Of a DNA stretch of 7,633 nucleotides, positions 1-5,689 are shown piece by piece (positions within the stretch are counted from its first letter, which is position 1; the number at the start of each line of letters is the position of its first letter). Location of the stretch: NCBI GenBank assembly GCA_017990305.1, contig JAGNOB010000070.1:1-7633 (forward strand), in the 5' to 3' direction. The notes beneath the pieces were generated by a model, which was not told the origin of the DNA, made no database searches, and was given only the letters and a program-made list of their open reading frames with translations. The position numbers were made by a program, and so were the translations under genes. Source of the stretch: Leucobacter sp. Its GTDB lineage: Bacteria > Actinomycetota > Actinomycetes > Actinomycetales > Microbacteriaceae.

Positions 1-4
1 GATC

Positions 5-13
5 TGCTAAAGT
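5..13 (+). promoter_or_regulatory. candidate extended -10 element of rpsT
   Basis: The bases TGCTAAAGT read as an extended -10 (TG, one base, then TAAAGT, which fits TANNNT). Transcription would start near base 20 and give a leader of roughly 95 nt before the rpsT GTG. The matching -35 would lie outside the window, so it cannot be tested here. A second possible -35, TTGACT at 20-25, has no convincing -10 at 16-18 bases downstream. Confidence 0.3.
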
Positions 14-28
14 AAGTTCTTGACTTGC

Positions 29-46
29 GTGTGGTTCAATCCACAC
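29..46 (+). other. inverted repeat in the rpsT leader
   Basis: GTGTGG (29-34) and CCACAC (41-46) are perfect inverted repeats around the loop TTCAAT. In RNA this makes a 6-bp hairpin about 70 nt before the rpsT start. S20 synthesis is autogenously controlled in E. coli, so a structured leader could matter, but this is inference and the hairpin is short. Confidence 0.3.
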
Positions 47-115
47 CCCCGTTAGGTGCCCTCTCTCACCGCGCGGATCAACCCGATTGACCTCAACTGA
101 AGGAACCAACCCAAC

Positions 116-376
116 GTGGCAAATATTAAGTCGCAGATCAAGCGCATCAAGACCAACGCTAAGGCGACTGAGCGCAACCGCGCGCACAAGAGCGAGCTCC
201 GCACCGTCATCCGCAAGACGCGTGATGCAGTGACCGCTGGCGACAAGGCTGCAGCCGAGTCGGCGCTGAAGGTCGCAACCCGCAAGCTTGACAAGGCCGT
301 TTCGAAGGGCGTGATTCACAAGAATCAGGCTGCGAACCGCAAGTCGAAGCTTGCAGCTCAGGTCGCAAAGATCTAA
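116..376 (+). CDS. rpsT: 30S ribosomal protein S20
   Basis: S20 is a primary 16S rRNA-binding protein that helps fold the 5' domain of the small ribosomal subunit. The product has 86 residues, the usual length, and is strongly basic and alanine-rich, as expected for its three-helix bundle. It opens with [14 protein letters not shown], a typical S20 beginning, and has the conserved block [17 protein letters not shown] near the C-terminus (about residues 65-80). The start is GTG at 116, preceded by AAGGA at 100-104. This spacing of 11 is slightly long but is the only good site. The gene is monocistronic: a strong terminator follows 14 bases after the TAA stop. It converges with holA, an arrangement common in actinobacteria. 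The identification is secure. Confidence 0.98.
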   Translation: MANIKSQIKRIKTNAKATERNRAHKSELRTVIRKTRDAVTAGDKAAAESALKVATRKLDKAVSKGVIHKNQAANRKSKLAAQVAKI

Positions 377-390
377 GCAACCCAGCTTTC

Positions 391-429
391 TGGCTCAGGC
401 CCCGCTTTGGCGGGGCCTGAGCCATTTTT
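391..429 (+). terminator. intrinsic terminator of rpsT
   Basis: A perfect 14-bp stem (392-405 with 410-423) has a 4-base loop TTTG. A flanking T391-A424 pair extends it to 15 bp, and it is followed directly by TTTTT at 425-429. It lies 14 bases after the rpsT stop codon. This is a textbook Rho-independent terminator for plus-strand transcription. The minus side lacks a U-tract, so it should work mainly in one direction. Confidence 0.93.
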
Positions 430-445
430 GCTTCGCAGCGTCGAT

Positions 446-496
446 GCGCTGGGGCGGCACAGCTACCACAGGGTGACTGCTGTTCTGCCCCAGCGC
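446..496 (-). terminator. long hairpin after holA, no U-tract
   Basis: GCGCTGGGGC (446-455) and GCCCCAGCGC (487-496) are perfect 10-base inverted repeats. Pairing continues inward with G456-T486, G457-C485, A459-T483 and CAGC 460-463 with GCTG 479-482. It starts 9 bases beyond the holA stop in the minus direction. The bases that follow on the minus strand contain no run of U, so this would be a U-less actinobacterial-type terminator or an mRNA 3'-end stabiliser. Confidence 0.5.
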
Positions 497-505
497 TAGC
501 TGCCG

Positions 506-1504
506 TCAGCTGTCTCGGCCACGGAGCGCAACGAACGACACAAACCGCTCAATCGCGTACTCGGGATCGCGGCTTCCGCCCTTCAGGTTCCATTCGGTCT
601 CGGCCGCAAGATCGATCGCTCGCGCGAGATCTTCCTCGCGCCAGCCGCGGATATCCTTCAGGGCACGATCAACCATCCATGGCGCCATGCCAAACTGCTT
701 CGCGAGTTGGCCGGACGACCCTCGCGCTCCATACACCCGAGCCATGCCACGAAGCTTCATGTTCAGTACGGCGAGGATCGGGATAGGCGACGTGCCTCCA
801 AGCATCGCTTGCCTGAGCAGCACAAGTGCGTCGGCCCGCTTCCCGGCGACAGCGGCGTCTGCGACTTTGAAGCCACTCGCCTCTACCCTGCCCTCCGTTG
901 CACGGTTGACCTGGTCCTCGGTGATCTCAGCGCCAACATCGGAGATGAGCTGGGCGCAGGCGCCAGCAAGCTCGGCAACGCTGCCCGAGGAGTATGCGGC
1001 CGCAAGCATCCGAACCGCACCTGGGGTGGCACGCGCCCCGAGGCGCCGGAACTCACCCTGTGCGAACGCGAGGCGCTCTTGGTCCTTCTTGAGTTCGGGA
1101 CACAGCACTTCAACAGCGCCCTGAGTCTTGCGCACGGCGTCGAGGAGCGCCTTGCCCCGCTGCCCGCTGGTGTGCCGGAGCACGAGTGTTGTGTCCTCTG
1201 CTGGGTCGGCAATGTAACGCTTCGCGTCCTCGATGAACGCGTCGGAGCATTTCTCAACGCCGCTCACACGGATCAAGCGAGGTTCCGCAAACAGCGAGGG
1301 GCTCGCAATAGTAAAGAGCTCGCCAGCTCCGTAACTCGCGGCATCGATGTCGTGCACCTCGAGTTCAGAGTGCGCCTCGCGGAGAATGTCACGAAGCCGC
1401 TGCGAGGCCCGATCCGCAAAGAACTCCTCGGGACCGCTCACCAGCACCACCGGTGCGGGCGTTACGTCCATCCACTCGAGCTTAGAAATCTTAGATGCTG
1501 CCAC
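506..1504 (-). CDS. holA: DNA polymerase III subunit delta
   Basis: The delta subunit belongs to the clamp-loader complex. It opens the beta sliding clamp so that the clamp can be loaded onto primed DNA. The product has 332 residues, normal for the family. The N-terminal AAA+-like region opens with PAPVVLVSGPEEFFADRA (about residues 16-33), the usual HolA beginning, and lacks a true Walker A motif, as expected since delta does not hydrolyse ATP. The middle contains the SLFAEPRLIRV stretch typical of the clamp-binding region (about residues 71-81). The C-terminal collar domain includes LKDIRGW (about residues 284-290) and a final block beginning ETEWNLKGGSRDPEYA. The start is GTG at 1504, with only a weak upstream GGCGG. 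An ATG at codon 12 is possible but would remove residues usually present. It lies 63 bases downstream of the tetR gene. comEC, a frequent upstream neighbour of holA, is absent here. Confidence 0.93.
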   Translation of the reverse strand: MAASKISKLEWMDVTPAPVVLVSGPEEFFADRASQRLRDILREAHSELEVHDIDAASYGAGELFTIASPSLFAEPRLIRVSGVEKCSDAFIEDAKRYIADPAEDTTLVLRHTSGQRGKALLDAVRKTQGAVEVLCPELKKDQERLAFAQGEFRRLGARATPGAVRMLAAAYSSGSVAELAGACAQLISDVGAEITEDQVNRATEGRVEASGFKVADAAVAGKRADALVLLRQAMLGGTSPIPILAVLNMKLRGMARVYGARGSSGQLAKQFGMAPWMVDRALKDIRGWREEDLARAIDLAAETEWNLKGGSRDPEYAIERFVSFVALRGRDS

Positions 1505-1539
1505 GGGTCAACTTTACCGCCAGCGCCTGACATCCGCGC

Positions 1540-1559
1540 CGCCGACTCCCTGGTCGGCG
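1540..1559 (-). terminator. hairpin between tetR and holA
   Basis: CGCCGAC (1540-1546) and GTCGGCG (1553-1559) form a perfect 7-bp stem with a 6-base loop, 8 bases after the tetR stop on the minus strand. No U-tract follows. It may partly terminate tetR transcription before holA, or simply protect an RNA end. Transcription from tetR into holA remains possible. Confidence 0.4.
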
Positions 1560-1567
1560 TGGGCGGG

Positions 1568-2152
1568 CTAGGCGCGGGTAGTGACGGGCGGATTCAAAAT
1601 GAGGGATCCGAGCAGTTGGTCGTACTCCGCAGGGCTCACGGGTTTGCCGAGGAGCAGGTTCCGAAACACGAGGACACCGAGCACACTGTCGAGCACCAGG
1701 TCGACATCGAGGTTCCTCGGAAGTGCCCCTCGTTCCACCCAATGGGTGAGGATTTCTGCTCCCAGCTCCCGCCGCGCCTTGCCGAAGCGCGCAATGAACC
1801 CGGGGAGCACCTCCGGGCTGAGCACGGTGTATGCGAAATTCTGCAGCGTCGCACCGTCGGCCCCGCCAACAACCGGCTGATAGTTCACATAGGCCGCAAG
1901 GTCGCCGTGGAGGTCGCCAGTATCCGGCAGCTCCCCGACCGCATAAATACGCTCGATGGCGTCAAGAATGAGGTCTGCACGCTTCGGCCAGCGCCGATAG
2001 ATCGCCGGCTTCGTCGTCTTGGCACGCTGGGCGATAGCTTCGATCCTCAGTGCCGGAAGCCCGTCACTCAGGATATGCGTCGCCACCTCAGAGAGGACCC
2101 GTTCTGTCAGGGCCTCATCACGAGGTCTGCCTGCCTGGGCTGGCAAGGACAT
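1568..2152 (-). CDS. TetR/AcrR-family transcriptional regulator
   Basis: This is a ligand-responsive DNA-binding protein, most often a repressor, of 194 residues from the chosen start. The N-terminus has GRPRDEALTERVL (residues 8-20) and then the TetR helix-turn-helix at about residues 36-56, ending in TTKPAIYRRWPKRADLI, a highly typical recognition-helix block. The C-terminal ligand and dimer domain ends in a stretch like LVFRNLLLGKPV, which resembles the TetR_C_11 type. I chose ATG at 2152 because it leaves the normal short N-terminal tail and has GGAGGA upstream, although the 13-14 base spacing is long. Alternative starts are ATG at 2182 and GTG at 2209 (213 residues). The ligand and targets cannot be read from the sequence. 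A perfect 11-bp inverted repeat at 2314-2344 upstream is a plausible autoregulatory operator. A link to the iron genes on the other side is unproven. Confidence 0.9.
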   Translation of the reverse strand: MSLPAQAGRPRDEALTERVLSEVATHILSDGLPALRIEAIAQRAKTTKPAIYRRWPKRADLILDAIERIYAVGELPDTGDLHGDLAAYVNYQPVVGGADGATLQNFAYTVLSPEVLPGFIARFGKARRELGAEILTHWVERGALPRNLDVDLVLDSVLGVLVFRNLLLGKPVSPAEYDQLLGSLILNPPVTTRA

Positions 2153-2306
2153 CTCTACTACCACTTCCTCCGCATGCTTCATCTGCACGCACTCTTGCTT
2201 GCTCGGCACCTCGAAGCGTTCAAGCCCGGTGGATGGCCACGGCGGCTGGATTGCTTGCTAAGGGTTGCCCGATCGATACTGCCAATCGTGCAGATATGTA
2301 GCGCAC

Positions 2307-2336
2307 AATTTATCGACGAGATTGACACTAATCCAA
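2307..2336 (-). promoter_or_regulatory. candidate tetR promoter
   Basis: Read on the minus strand, TAAATT (2312 to 2307) fits TANNNT as a -10, and TTGGAT (2336 to 2331) is a weak -35 match with an 18-base spacer. The inverted repeat at 2314-2344 covers the spacer and the -35, the position expected for a repressor that shuts off its own gene. The hexamer matches are modest. Confidence 0.25.
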
Positions 2337-2344
2337 TCTCGTCG
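2314..2344. promoter_or_regulatory. 11-bp inverted repeat, candidate TetR operator
   Basis: CGACGAGATTG (2314-2324) and CAATCTCGTCG (2334-2344) are perfect inverted repeats with a 9-base spacer. A consensus-like TTGACA (2322-2327, plus strand) lies across the inner edge of the left arm and the spacer. No U-run follows on either strand, so a terminator is unlikely. Size and symmetry fit a dimeric repressor site, and the nearest candidate protein is the TetR encoded about 160 bases away. The pairing of site and protein is inference. Confidence 0.5.
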
Positions 2345-2392
2345 GGAATACCATCCGCGACGCGCCGAAATTTATTCAGACGGGCACCAATA

Positions 2393-2418
2393 ACCAGCTC
2401 CGATCTGGAGTTTCTGGT
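2393..2418. repeat. imperfect inverted repeat
   Basis: ACCAG plus CTCC (2393-2401) pairs with GGAG (2407-2410) and CTGGT (2414-2418). The loop is 5 bases and the right arm has a 3-base TTT bulge, giving 9 bp in all. It lies at the edge of the most AT-rich stretch. It could be an operator or a leader hairpin; nothing in the sequence decides which. Confidence 0.3.
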
Positions 2419-2469
2419 AAAGATTAGTAATTGATGAACATTTAATAATGCCTCAATATCTCATTCAAG

Positions 2470-2485
2470 ATGGACCACAGTCCAT
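2470..2485. promoter_or_regulatory. 16-bp dyad upstream of araC
   Basis: ATGGAC (2470-2475) and GTCCAT (2480-2485) are perfect inverted repeats around CACA. The centre lies about 75 bases before the possible -10 at 2551-2556, a common place for an activator site. It may be bound by the AraC protein encoded just downstream, but AraC sites are often direct repeats, so this is tentative. Confidence 0.3.
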
Positions 2486-2550
2486 AAAAAGCAGAGAACC
2501 ACTTCACCTCGCGCAACGGCGCCACTCGAAGCGTGATGAGTTCATCTGAT

Positions 2551-2569
2551 TAATGTAAGGTGAACCTAA
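2551..2569. promoter_or_regulatory. candidate DtxR/IdeR iron box
   Basis: TAATGTAAGGTGAACCTAA matches the DtxR/IdeR consensus TWAGGTTAGSCTAACCTWA at 15 of 19 positions. The right half, AACCTAA, is exact. The first six bases, TAATGT, also fit a -10 (TANNNT), and a second -10 candidate, TAAGTT, lies at 2567-2572. A bound repressor would therefore cover the promoter. The site ends 25 bases before the araC ATG. In actinobacteria DtxR/IdeR with ferrous iron represses siderophore uptake genes, which fits the five genes downstream. Confidence 0.7.
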
Positions 2570-2594
2570 GTTATCCACGATTCCCGAGGTGTTC

Positions 2595-3386
2595 ATGACG
2601 TTGCTCGATGTGCGGCCGCCGCTGGCCAGCTTCCCCAGTACGGAGCACCACGTAAGCTCCCCGTTCCTCTTGCGCACAAAGATCGTGGCCCCCGGGCACG
2701 CGACAACCTGGCCCGCGCACGCCCACCCTGAGCACGAACTCCTGTGGACCGATCGCGGCGTCGTTGCCATGGTCGCTGACGGCAAGCAGTGGACCGTCGC
2801 GCCAGGTGTCGGGCTCTGGATCCCCGCGGGCGTCAGCCATCAGGGATCCTCGCGCGAGAGCACTGAGGTCCGGGCGACCTACTTCGCCCCTGAGGCCTGG
2901 CACAAGCCATGGGACCGGCCGGTTGCTGTGCGCGTGCCACCAGCCGTCAGAGAGCTTCTGATCCACCTCTGGCGCTCGCCAATGTCGATCGAGGAGCGTG
3001 TCCGCGCCCAACAGGTCTGCGTCGACATGCTTCACATCTCAGACGACCTCGAACTCGACATCCCCCTTCCTGAGGACCGCCGCCTCGCGCTCCTCGTCGA
3101 AATGATCCTGAGCGACCCGGCCGATGACCGGTCGCTGGAACAGTGGGCATCGATCCTTAACATGACATCCCGCACGCTCACACGCGCGTTCAGCAACGAA
3201 ATTGCGATGAGCTTCGCTCAGTGGCGTCGTCTCGTCCGCATGCGTTCAGCGCTCGGCCACCTCAGCGGGGGCATGAGTGTGAAAGTCGTCGCGCGTCGCG
3301 TCGGTTACAGCACGACAAGCGCATTCGTGTCAGCTTTCCGCAAGACCGTCGGCTACACCCCAGGCGAACTCGCCGAACGCATCTGA
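2595..3386 (+). CDS. AraC-family regulator with N-terminal cupin domain
   Basis: This transcriptional regulator has 263 residues from ATG 2595. The N-terminal cupin-like sensor (about residues 25-105) carries HAHPEHE (residues 42-48), an HxHxxxE arrangement that may bind a metal or small ligand, and WIPAGVSH (75-82). The C-terminal AraC DNA-binding domain with two helix-turn-helices spans about residues 175-263 and ends in the family signature VGYSTTSAFVSAFRKTVGYTP. I prefer ATG 2595 to GTG 2589 because GAGG at 2586-2589 is then 5 bases upstream. It is the first gene after the iron box and lies 148 bases before a ferric-siderophore permease gene in the same direction. By analogy with siderophore-linked AraC activators such as YbtA and PchR, it may activate the transporter in response to the imported siderophore. 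The effector is inference. Confidence 0.92.
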   Translation: MTLLDVRPPLASFPSTEHHVSSPFLLRTKIVAPGHATTWPAHAHPEHELLWTDRGVVAMVADGKQWTVAPGVGLWIPAGVSHQGSSRESTEVRATYFAPEAWHKPWDRPVAVRVPPAVRELLIHLWRSPMSIEERVRAQQVCVDMLHISDDLELDIPLPEDRRLALLVEMILSDPADDRSLEQWASILNMTSRTLTRAFSNEIAMSFAQWRRLVRMRSALGHLSGGMSVKVVARRVGYSTTSAFVSAFRKTVGYTPGELAERI

Positions 3387-3390
3387 GCAC

Positions 3391-3418
3391 GACAGCCCGC
3401 CAAGCGGGCGCTGCTGTC
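3391..3418 (+). terminator. hairpin after araC, no U-tract
   Basis: GACAGC (3391-3396) can pair with GCTGTC (3413-3418), and CCGC (3397-3400) with GCGG (3404-3407). The loop is 3 bases and there is a 5-base bulge on the right; a register with a 2-base bulge also exists. It starts 5 bases after the araC stop. No run of T follows. It may reduce, rather than end, transcription into the permease genes. In the remaining stretch up to 3534 I see no second iron box, no clear promoter and no gene. Confidence 0.4.
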
Positions 3419-3534
3419 TCATTCGGAACACAGCGTGTCCCCCAGCATCGAAGAGCGCGCCGTAACGTCGAAGGCAGTGCGCCCACAGGACTGCACCTCC
3501 CCATTCCGGTCGACCCTGGAGCTTCCACCCGCCA

Positions 3535-4581
3535 ATGCCTCCCCAGCTTTCAACCACCGGCGCCCCTCCCCACGGCCTGGCCCGCAGCAATCTCGTACGC
3601 AGCATGACACTTGCGGGCATACTTGCGGCGCTCGCGGGCGTTGCGCTGGCGAGCGTCGTCATTGGTTCACGGGAGATCCCGTTTGACGTCATCTGGGATG
3701 CCGTTACGGCACCCAGCAGTGTCGAGGACCACTTCGTGATTCGGGATCTGCGCATACCGCGCACCGTCGTCGGAATCGTCGTCGCGGTCGCACTCGGCGT
3801 CGCCGGAGCCCTGATCCAGGCACTCACGCGCAATCCACTCGCTGACCCCGGGATCCTCGGAGTGAACGCGGGAGCTTCGTTCGCGGTCGCCTTGGGCGTC
3901 GGGCTCTTCGGCGTATCGACAATCTCAGGATACGTCTGGTTTGCCTTCGCCGGCGCGCTCATCGTGACAATCGCGGTCTACGCGATTGGCTCTGCCGGCA
4001 GGGGTGGCGCGGATCCACTCCGACTCGTACTCGCAGGCGTCGCACTCGGAGCCGCTCTCAGTGGCCTCACGAGCGCACTCACGTTACTCGACCCCGAGGC
4101 CTTCGACAAGATGCGCAATTGGGGTGCCGGCACGATCGTCGGCCGCGGCCTCGACACCGTCTGGCCTGTTCTGCCGCTCCTCGGGGTCGGACTCATGATC
4201 GCGATCGTTGTCGCACGCCCCCTGAACGCGATCGCTCTCGGCGAAGACCTGGCGGCCGCGCTCGGCGCGAACGTCCTACGCACCCGTATCCTCGTCATCA
4301 TCGCAGTGACGCTCCTCGCCGGCGGCGCAACAGCCATCGCGGGGCCCATCGGATTCGTCGGGCTGATGGTGCCGCACGTCGCTCGCTGGATTGTCGGGCC
4401 AGACCAGCGATGGATCCTCGCCTACACGGTGGCGCTCTCCCCGATCCTGCTGCTCGTCGCAGACATCGCTGGGCGTCTCATTATGCGACCGGCAGAGGTG
4501 CCAGTCGGCATCGTCACCGCATTCGTTGGCGCGCCCGTCCTGATCATTTTGATCCGCAGAAGAAAGACAAGCAGCCTGTGA
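3535..4581 (+). CDS. FecCD-type iron-siderophore ABC permease, first subunit
   Basis: This is one half of the membrane channel that passes a ferric-siderophore or related iron chelate into the cytoplasm. The product has 348 residues and about nine hydrophobic segments, normal for the FecCD/BtuC family. Family motifs are RIPRTVVGIVVAVALGVAGA (residues 73-92), RNPLADPGILGVNAG (99-113), and GPIGFVGLMVPHVARW (270-285), the region that contacts the ATPase. The start at 3535 gives a proline-rich cytoplasmic tail. GGAG at 3518-3521 is 13 bases away, a weak ribosome site. ATG 3604 (residue 24) is an alternative but has no ribosome site and trims the tail close to the first helix. The stop overlaps the start of the next permease by 4 bases. 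Heme or cobalamin as substrate cannot be excluded from this gene alone. Confidence 0.93.
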   Translation: MPPQLSTTGAPPHGLARSNLVRSMTLAGILAALAGVALASVVIGSREIPFDVIWDAVTAPSSVEDHFVIRDLRIPRTVVGIVVAVALGVAGALIQALTRNPLADPGILGVNAGASFAVALGVGLFGVSTISGYVWFAFAGALIVTIAVYAIGSAGRGGADPLRLVLAGVALGAALSGLTSALTLLDPEAFDKMRNWGAGTIVGRGLDTVWPVLPLLGVGLMIAIVVARPLNAIALGEDLAAALGANVLRTRILVIIAVTLLAGGATAIAGPIGFVGLMVPHVARWIVGPDQRWILAYTVALSPILLLVADIAGRLIMRPAEVPVGIVTAFVGAPVLIILIRRRKTSSL

Positions 4582-5654
4582 GCACAACGCACGCGCATAA
4601 GGGAACGCCCGGCCAGATTGACTTCGGGCGCAAGGTGCGCCGGTTCCGCGTCCGCAATGTATGGATACGGTTCGACGTGCGCGGGGTCATCGCATGCACA
4701 ATGTTCGCGGTTATCGCGTTGATGATCGGGGTCGCAGCGCTCGTCAGCGGCGAGTATCCGCTCACACTCACAGAGGTGTGGCACGCACTCACCTCCGGCG
4801 TTGAGGACTTCACGCGTACCGTCGTCGTCGAGTGGCGGATGCCACGTGCACTAGCTGCCATCACGTTCGGGGCTGCCCTCGGAGCGAGCGGGGCGGTCTT
4901 TCAATCGCTGACAAGGAACCCGCTTGCGAGCCCAGATATTCTCGGCTTCTCCGCAGGAGCGTACACCGGGGCAATCATCGTGATGATCGTGTTCAATGGG
5001 ACCTACGTTGACGTTGCTCTCGGAGCGCTCATCGGGGGTCTCGGGAGCGCCGCTGTTGTCTATCTGCTTGCGTTCAAGGGCGGCGTGCAAGGATTCCGGT
5101 TGATAATTGCAGGCATCGCGGTGTCTGCAATGCTCAGCTCGCTCAACACCTGGCTTACTCTCACCGCTGACCTCGACACCGCCCTCGTCGCTGCGGTGTG
5201 GGGCGCGGGTTCGTTGAACGGCATGACTTGGGATCAGACAGGCGCGGGTAGCATCGTCGTAGCGATTCTTCTCATCGCGACCCTCGCGCTGTCGCGCCCC
5301 CTCAAGCAGCTCGAGCTCGGCGACGATGCGGCGCAGGCACTCGGCGTTCGGGTCGAACCCACCCGTCTCGCACTCATGCTGCTCTCGGTTGCACTCATTG
5401 CAGCTGTCACTGCCGCCGCGGGTCCGATCTCGTTCGTCGCGCTTGCCGCGCCGCAGATTGCTCGCCGCGTCACCCGCACAGCAGGCATCTCCGTCCCCGC
5501 AGCCGCTCTCATGGGCGCCGTGCTGCTCTCGGCGTCCGACTACGTGGCATTGCATGCGCTACCCGCGATGCTCCCGGTCGGTACGGTCACGGTTGTCATA
5601 GGCGGCGGTTACCTCATCTGGCTCCTCATCCATGAAGCGAGAAGGCGCCTCTGA
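4578..5654 (+). CDS. FecCD-type iron-siderophore ABC permease, second subunit
   Basis: This is the partner permease of the importer, 358 residues. It starts at GTG 4578, inside the GTGA that also holds the previous gene's stop, so translation is probably coupled. The open frame continues far upstream into the first permease, but those residues are arginine-rich shadow sequence. The N-terminus is a basic cytoplasmic tail of about 35 residues. Family motifs are WRMPRALAAITFGAALGASG (86-105), TRNPLASPDILGFSAGA (112-128), GPISFVALAAPQIARRVTR (282-300) and LPVGTVTVVIGGGYLIWLL (332-350). Residue 293 is Gln where the first subunit has His (APQIARR versus VPHVARW), a change common in FecD-like subunits. 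Two different permeases imply a heterodimeric channel. The stop overlaps the start of an 11-codon reading frame leading to the ATPase. Confidence 0.93.
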   Translation: MSTTHAHKGTPGQIDFGRKVRRFRVRNVWIRFDVRGVIACTMFAVIALMIGVAALVSGEYPLTLTEVWHALTSGVEDFTRTVVVEWRMPRALAAITFGAALGASGAVFQSLTRNPLASPDILGFSAGAYTGAIIVMIVFNGTYVDVALGALIGGLGSAAVVYLLAFKGGVQGFRLIIAGIAVSAMLSSLNTWLTLTADLDTALVAAVWGAGSLNGMTWDQTGAGSIVVAILLIATLALSRPLKQLELGDDAAQALGVRVEPTRLALMLLSVALIAAVTAAAGPISFVALAAPQIARRVTRTAGISVPAAALMGAVLLSASDYVALHALPAMLPVGTVTVVIGGGYLIWLLIHEARRRL

Positions 5655-5689
5655 TGCGCGCCCTCCGACACTCCGAAGGACACCTATGA
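5654..5689 (+). other. 11-codon mini-ORF bridging permease and ATPase
   Basis: ATG 5654-5656 shares its A with the permease stop (TGATG). It is preceded by GAGAAGG at 5639-5645, 8 bases away, an excellent ribosome site. It encodes MRALRHSEGHL and stops at TGA 5687-5689, inside the ATGA that starts the ATPase. Ribosomes finishing the permease could therefore be handed on with no untranslated gap. There is no evidence that the peptide itself has a function. Chance is possible, because the ATPase also has its own ribosome site. Confidence 0.3.

Larger units (their letters stand above)
2153..2594. other. intergenic regulatory region, AT-rich core
   Basis: This gap separates the divergent tetR and araC genes (up to 57 bases less if tetR starts at 2209). 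I see no convincing gene in it on either strand. Hand counts give 26, 33, 19 and 30 G or C bases in the four 60-base lines from 2281 to 2520, about 45% overall and only 32% at 2401-2460, well below the flanking coding DNA. It contains three inverted repeats and an iron-box candidate, listed separately. It most likely holds both divergent promoters. Confidence 0.75.

Noticed and set aside
8..54. tRNA 3' half suggested by GGTTCAATCC
   Set aside because: The repeat gives a 6-base loop rather than a proper T-arm with a 7-base loop, the bases where an anticodon stem should be do not pair, and no acceptor-end pattern follows.
52..57. TTAGGT half iron box before rpsT
   Set aside because: There is no matching second half downstream, and iron control of a ribosomal protein gene is not expected.
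2322..2354. Plus-strand promoter from TTGACA 2322-2327 with TACCAT 2349-2354
   Set aside because: The spacer is 21 bases, too long for a normal sigma-70-type promoter, and no better -10 occurs at 16-18 bases.
707..2434. 575-codon open frame on the plus strand opposite holA and tetR
   Set aside because: It runs antisense across two well-identified genes, has no recognisable domain, and its composition is what an open antisense frame of GC-rich genes looks like.
3330..3962. 210-codon minus-strand frame across the araC end and first permease
   Set aside because: No family features, Ala/Thr/Pro/Ser-rich antisense composition, and it overlaps two real genes.
4119..4577. Upstream extension of the second permease frame
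   Set aside because: These codons overlap the first permease out of frame and give arginine-rich nonsense; GTG 4578 in the GTGA overlap is the natural start.
4851..5555. 234-codon minus-strand frame opposite the second permease
   Set aside because: It is rich in Arg, Glu, Cys and His in low-complexity patterns typical of antisense frames; the plus-strand FecCD motifs explain the DNA.
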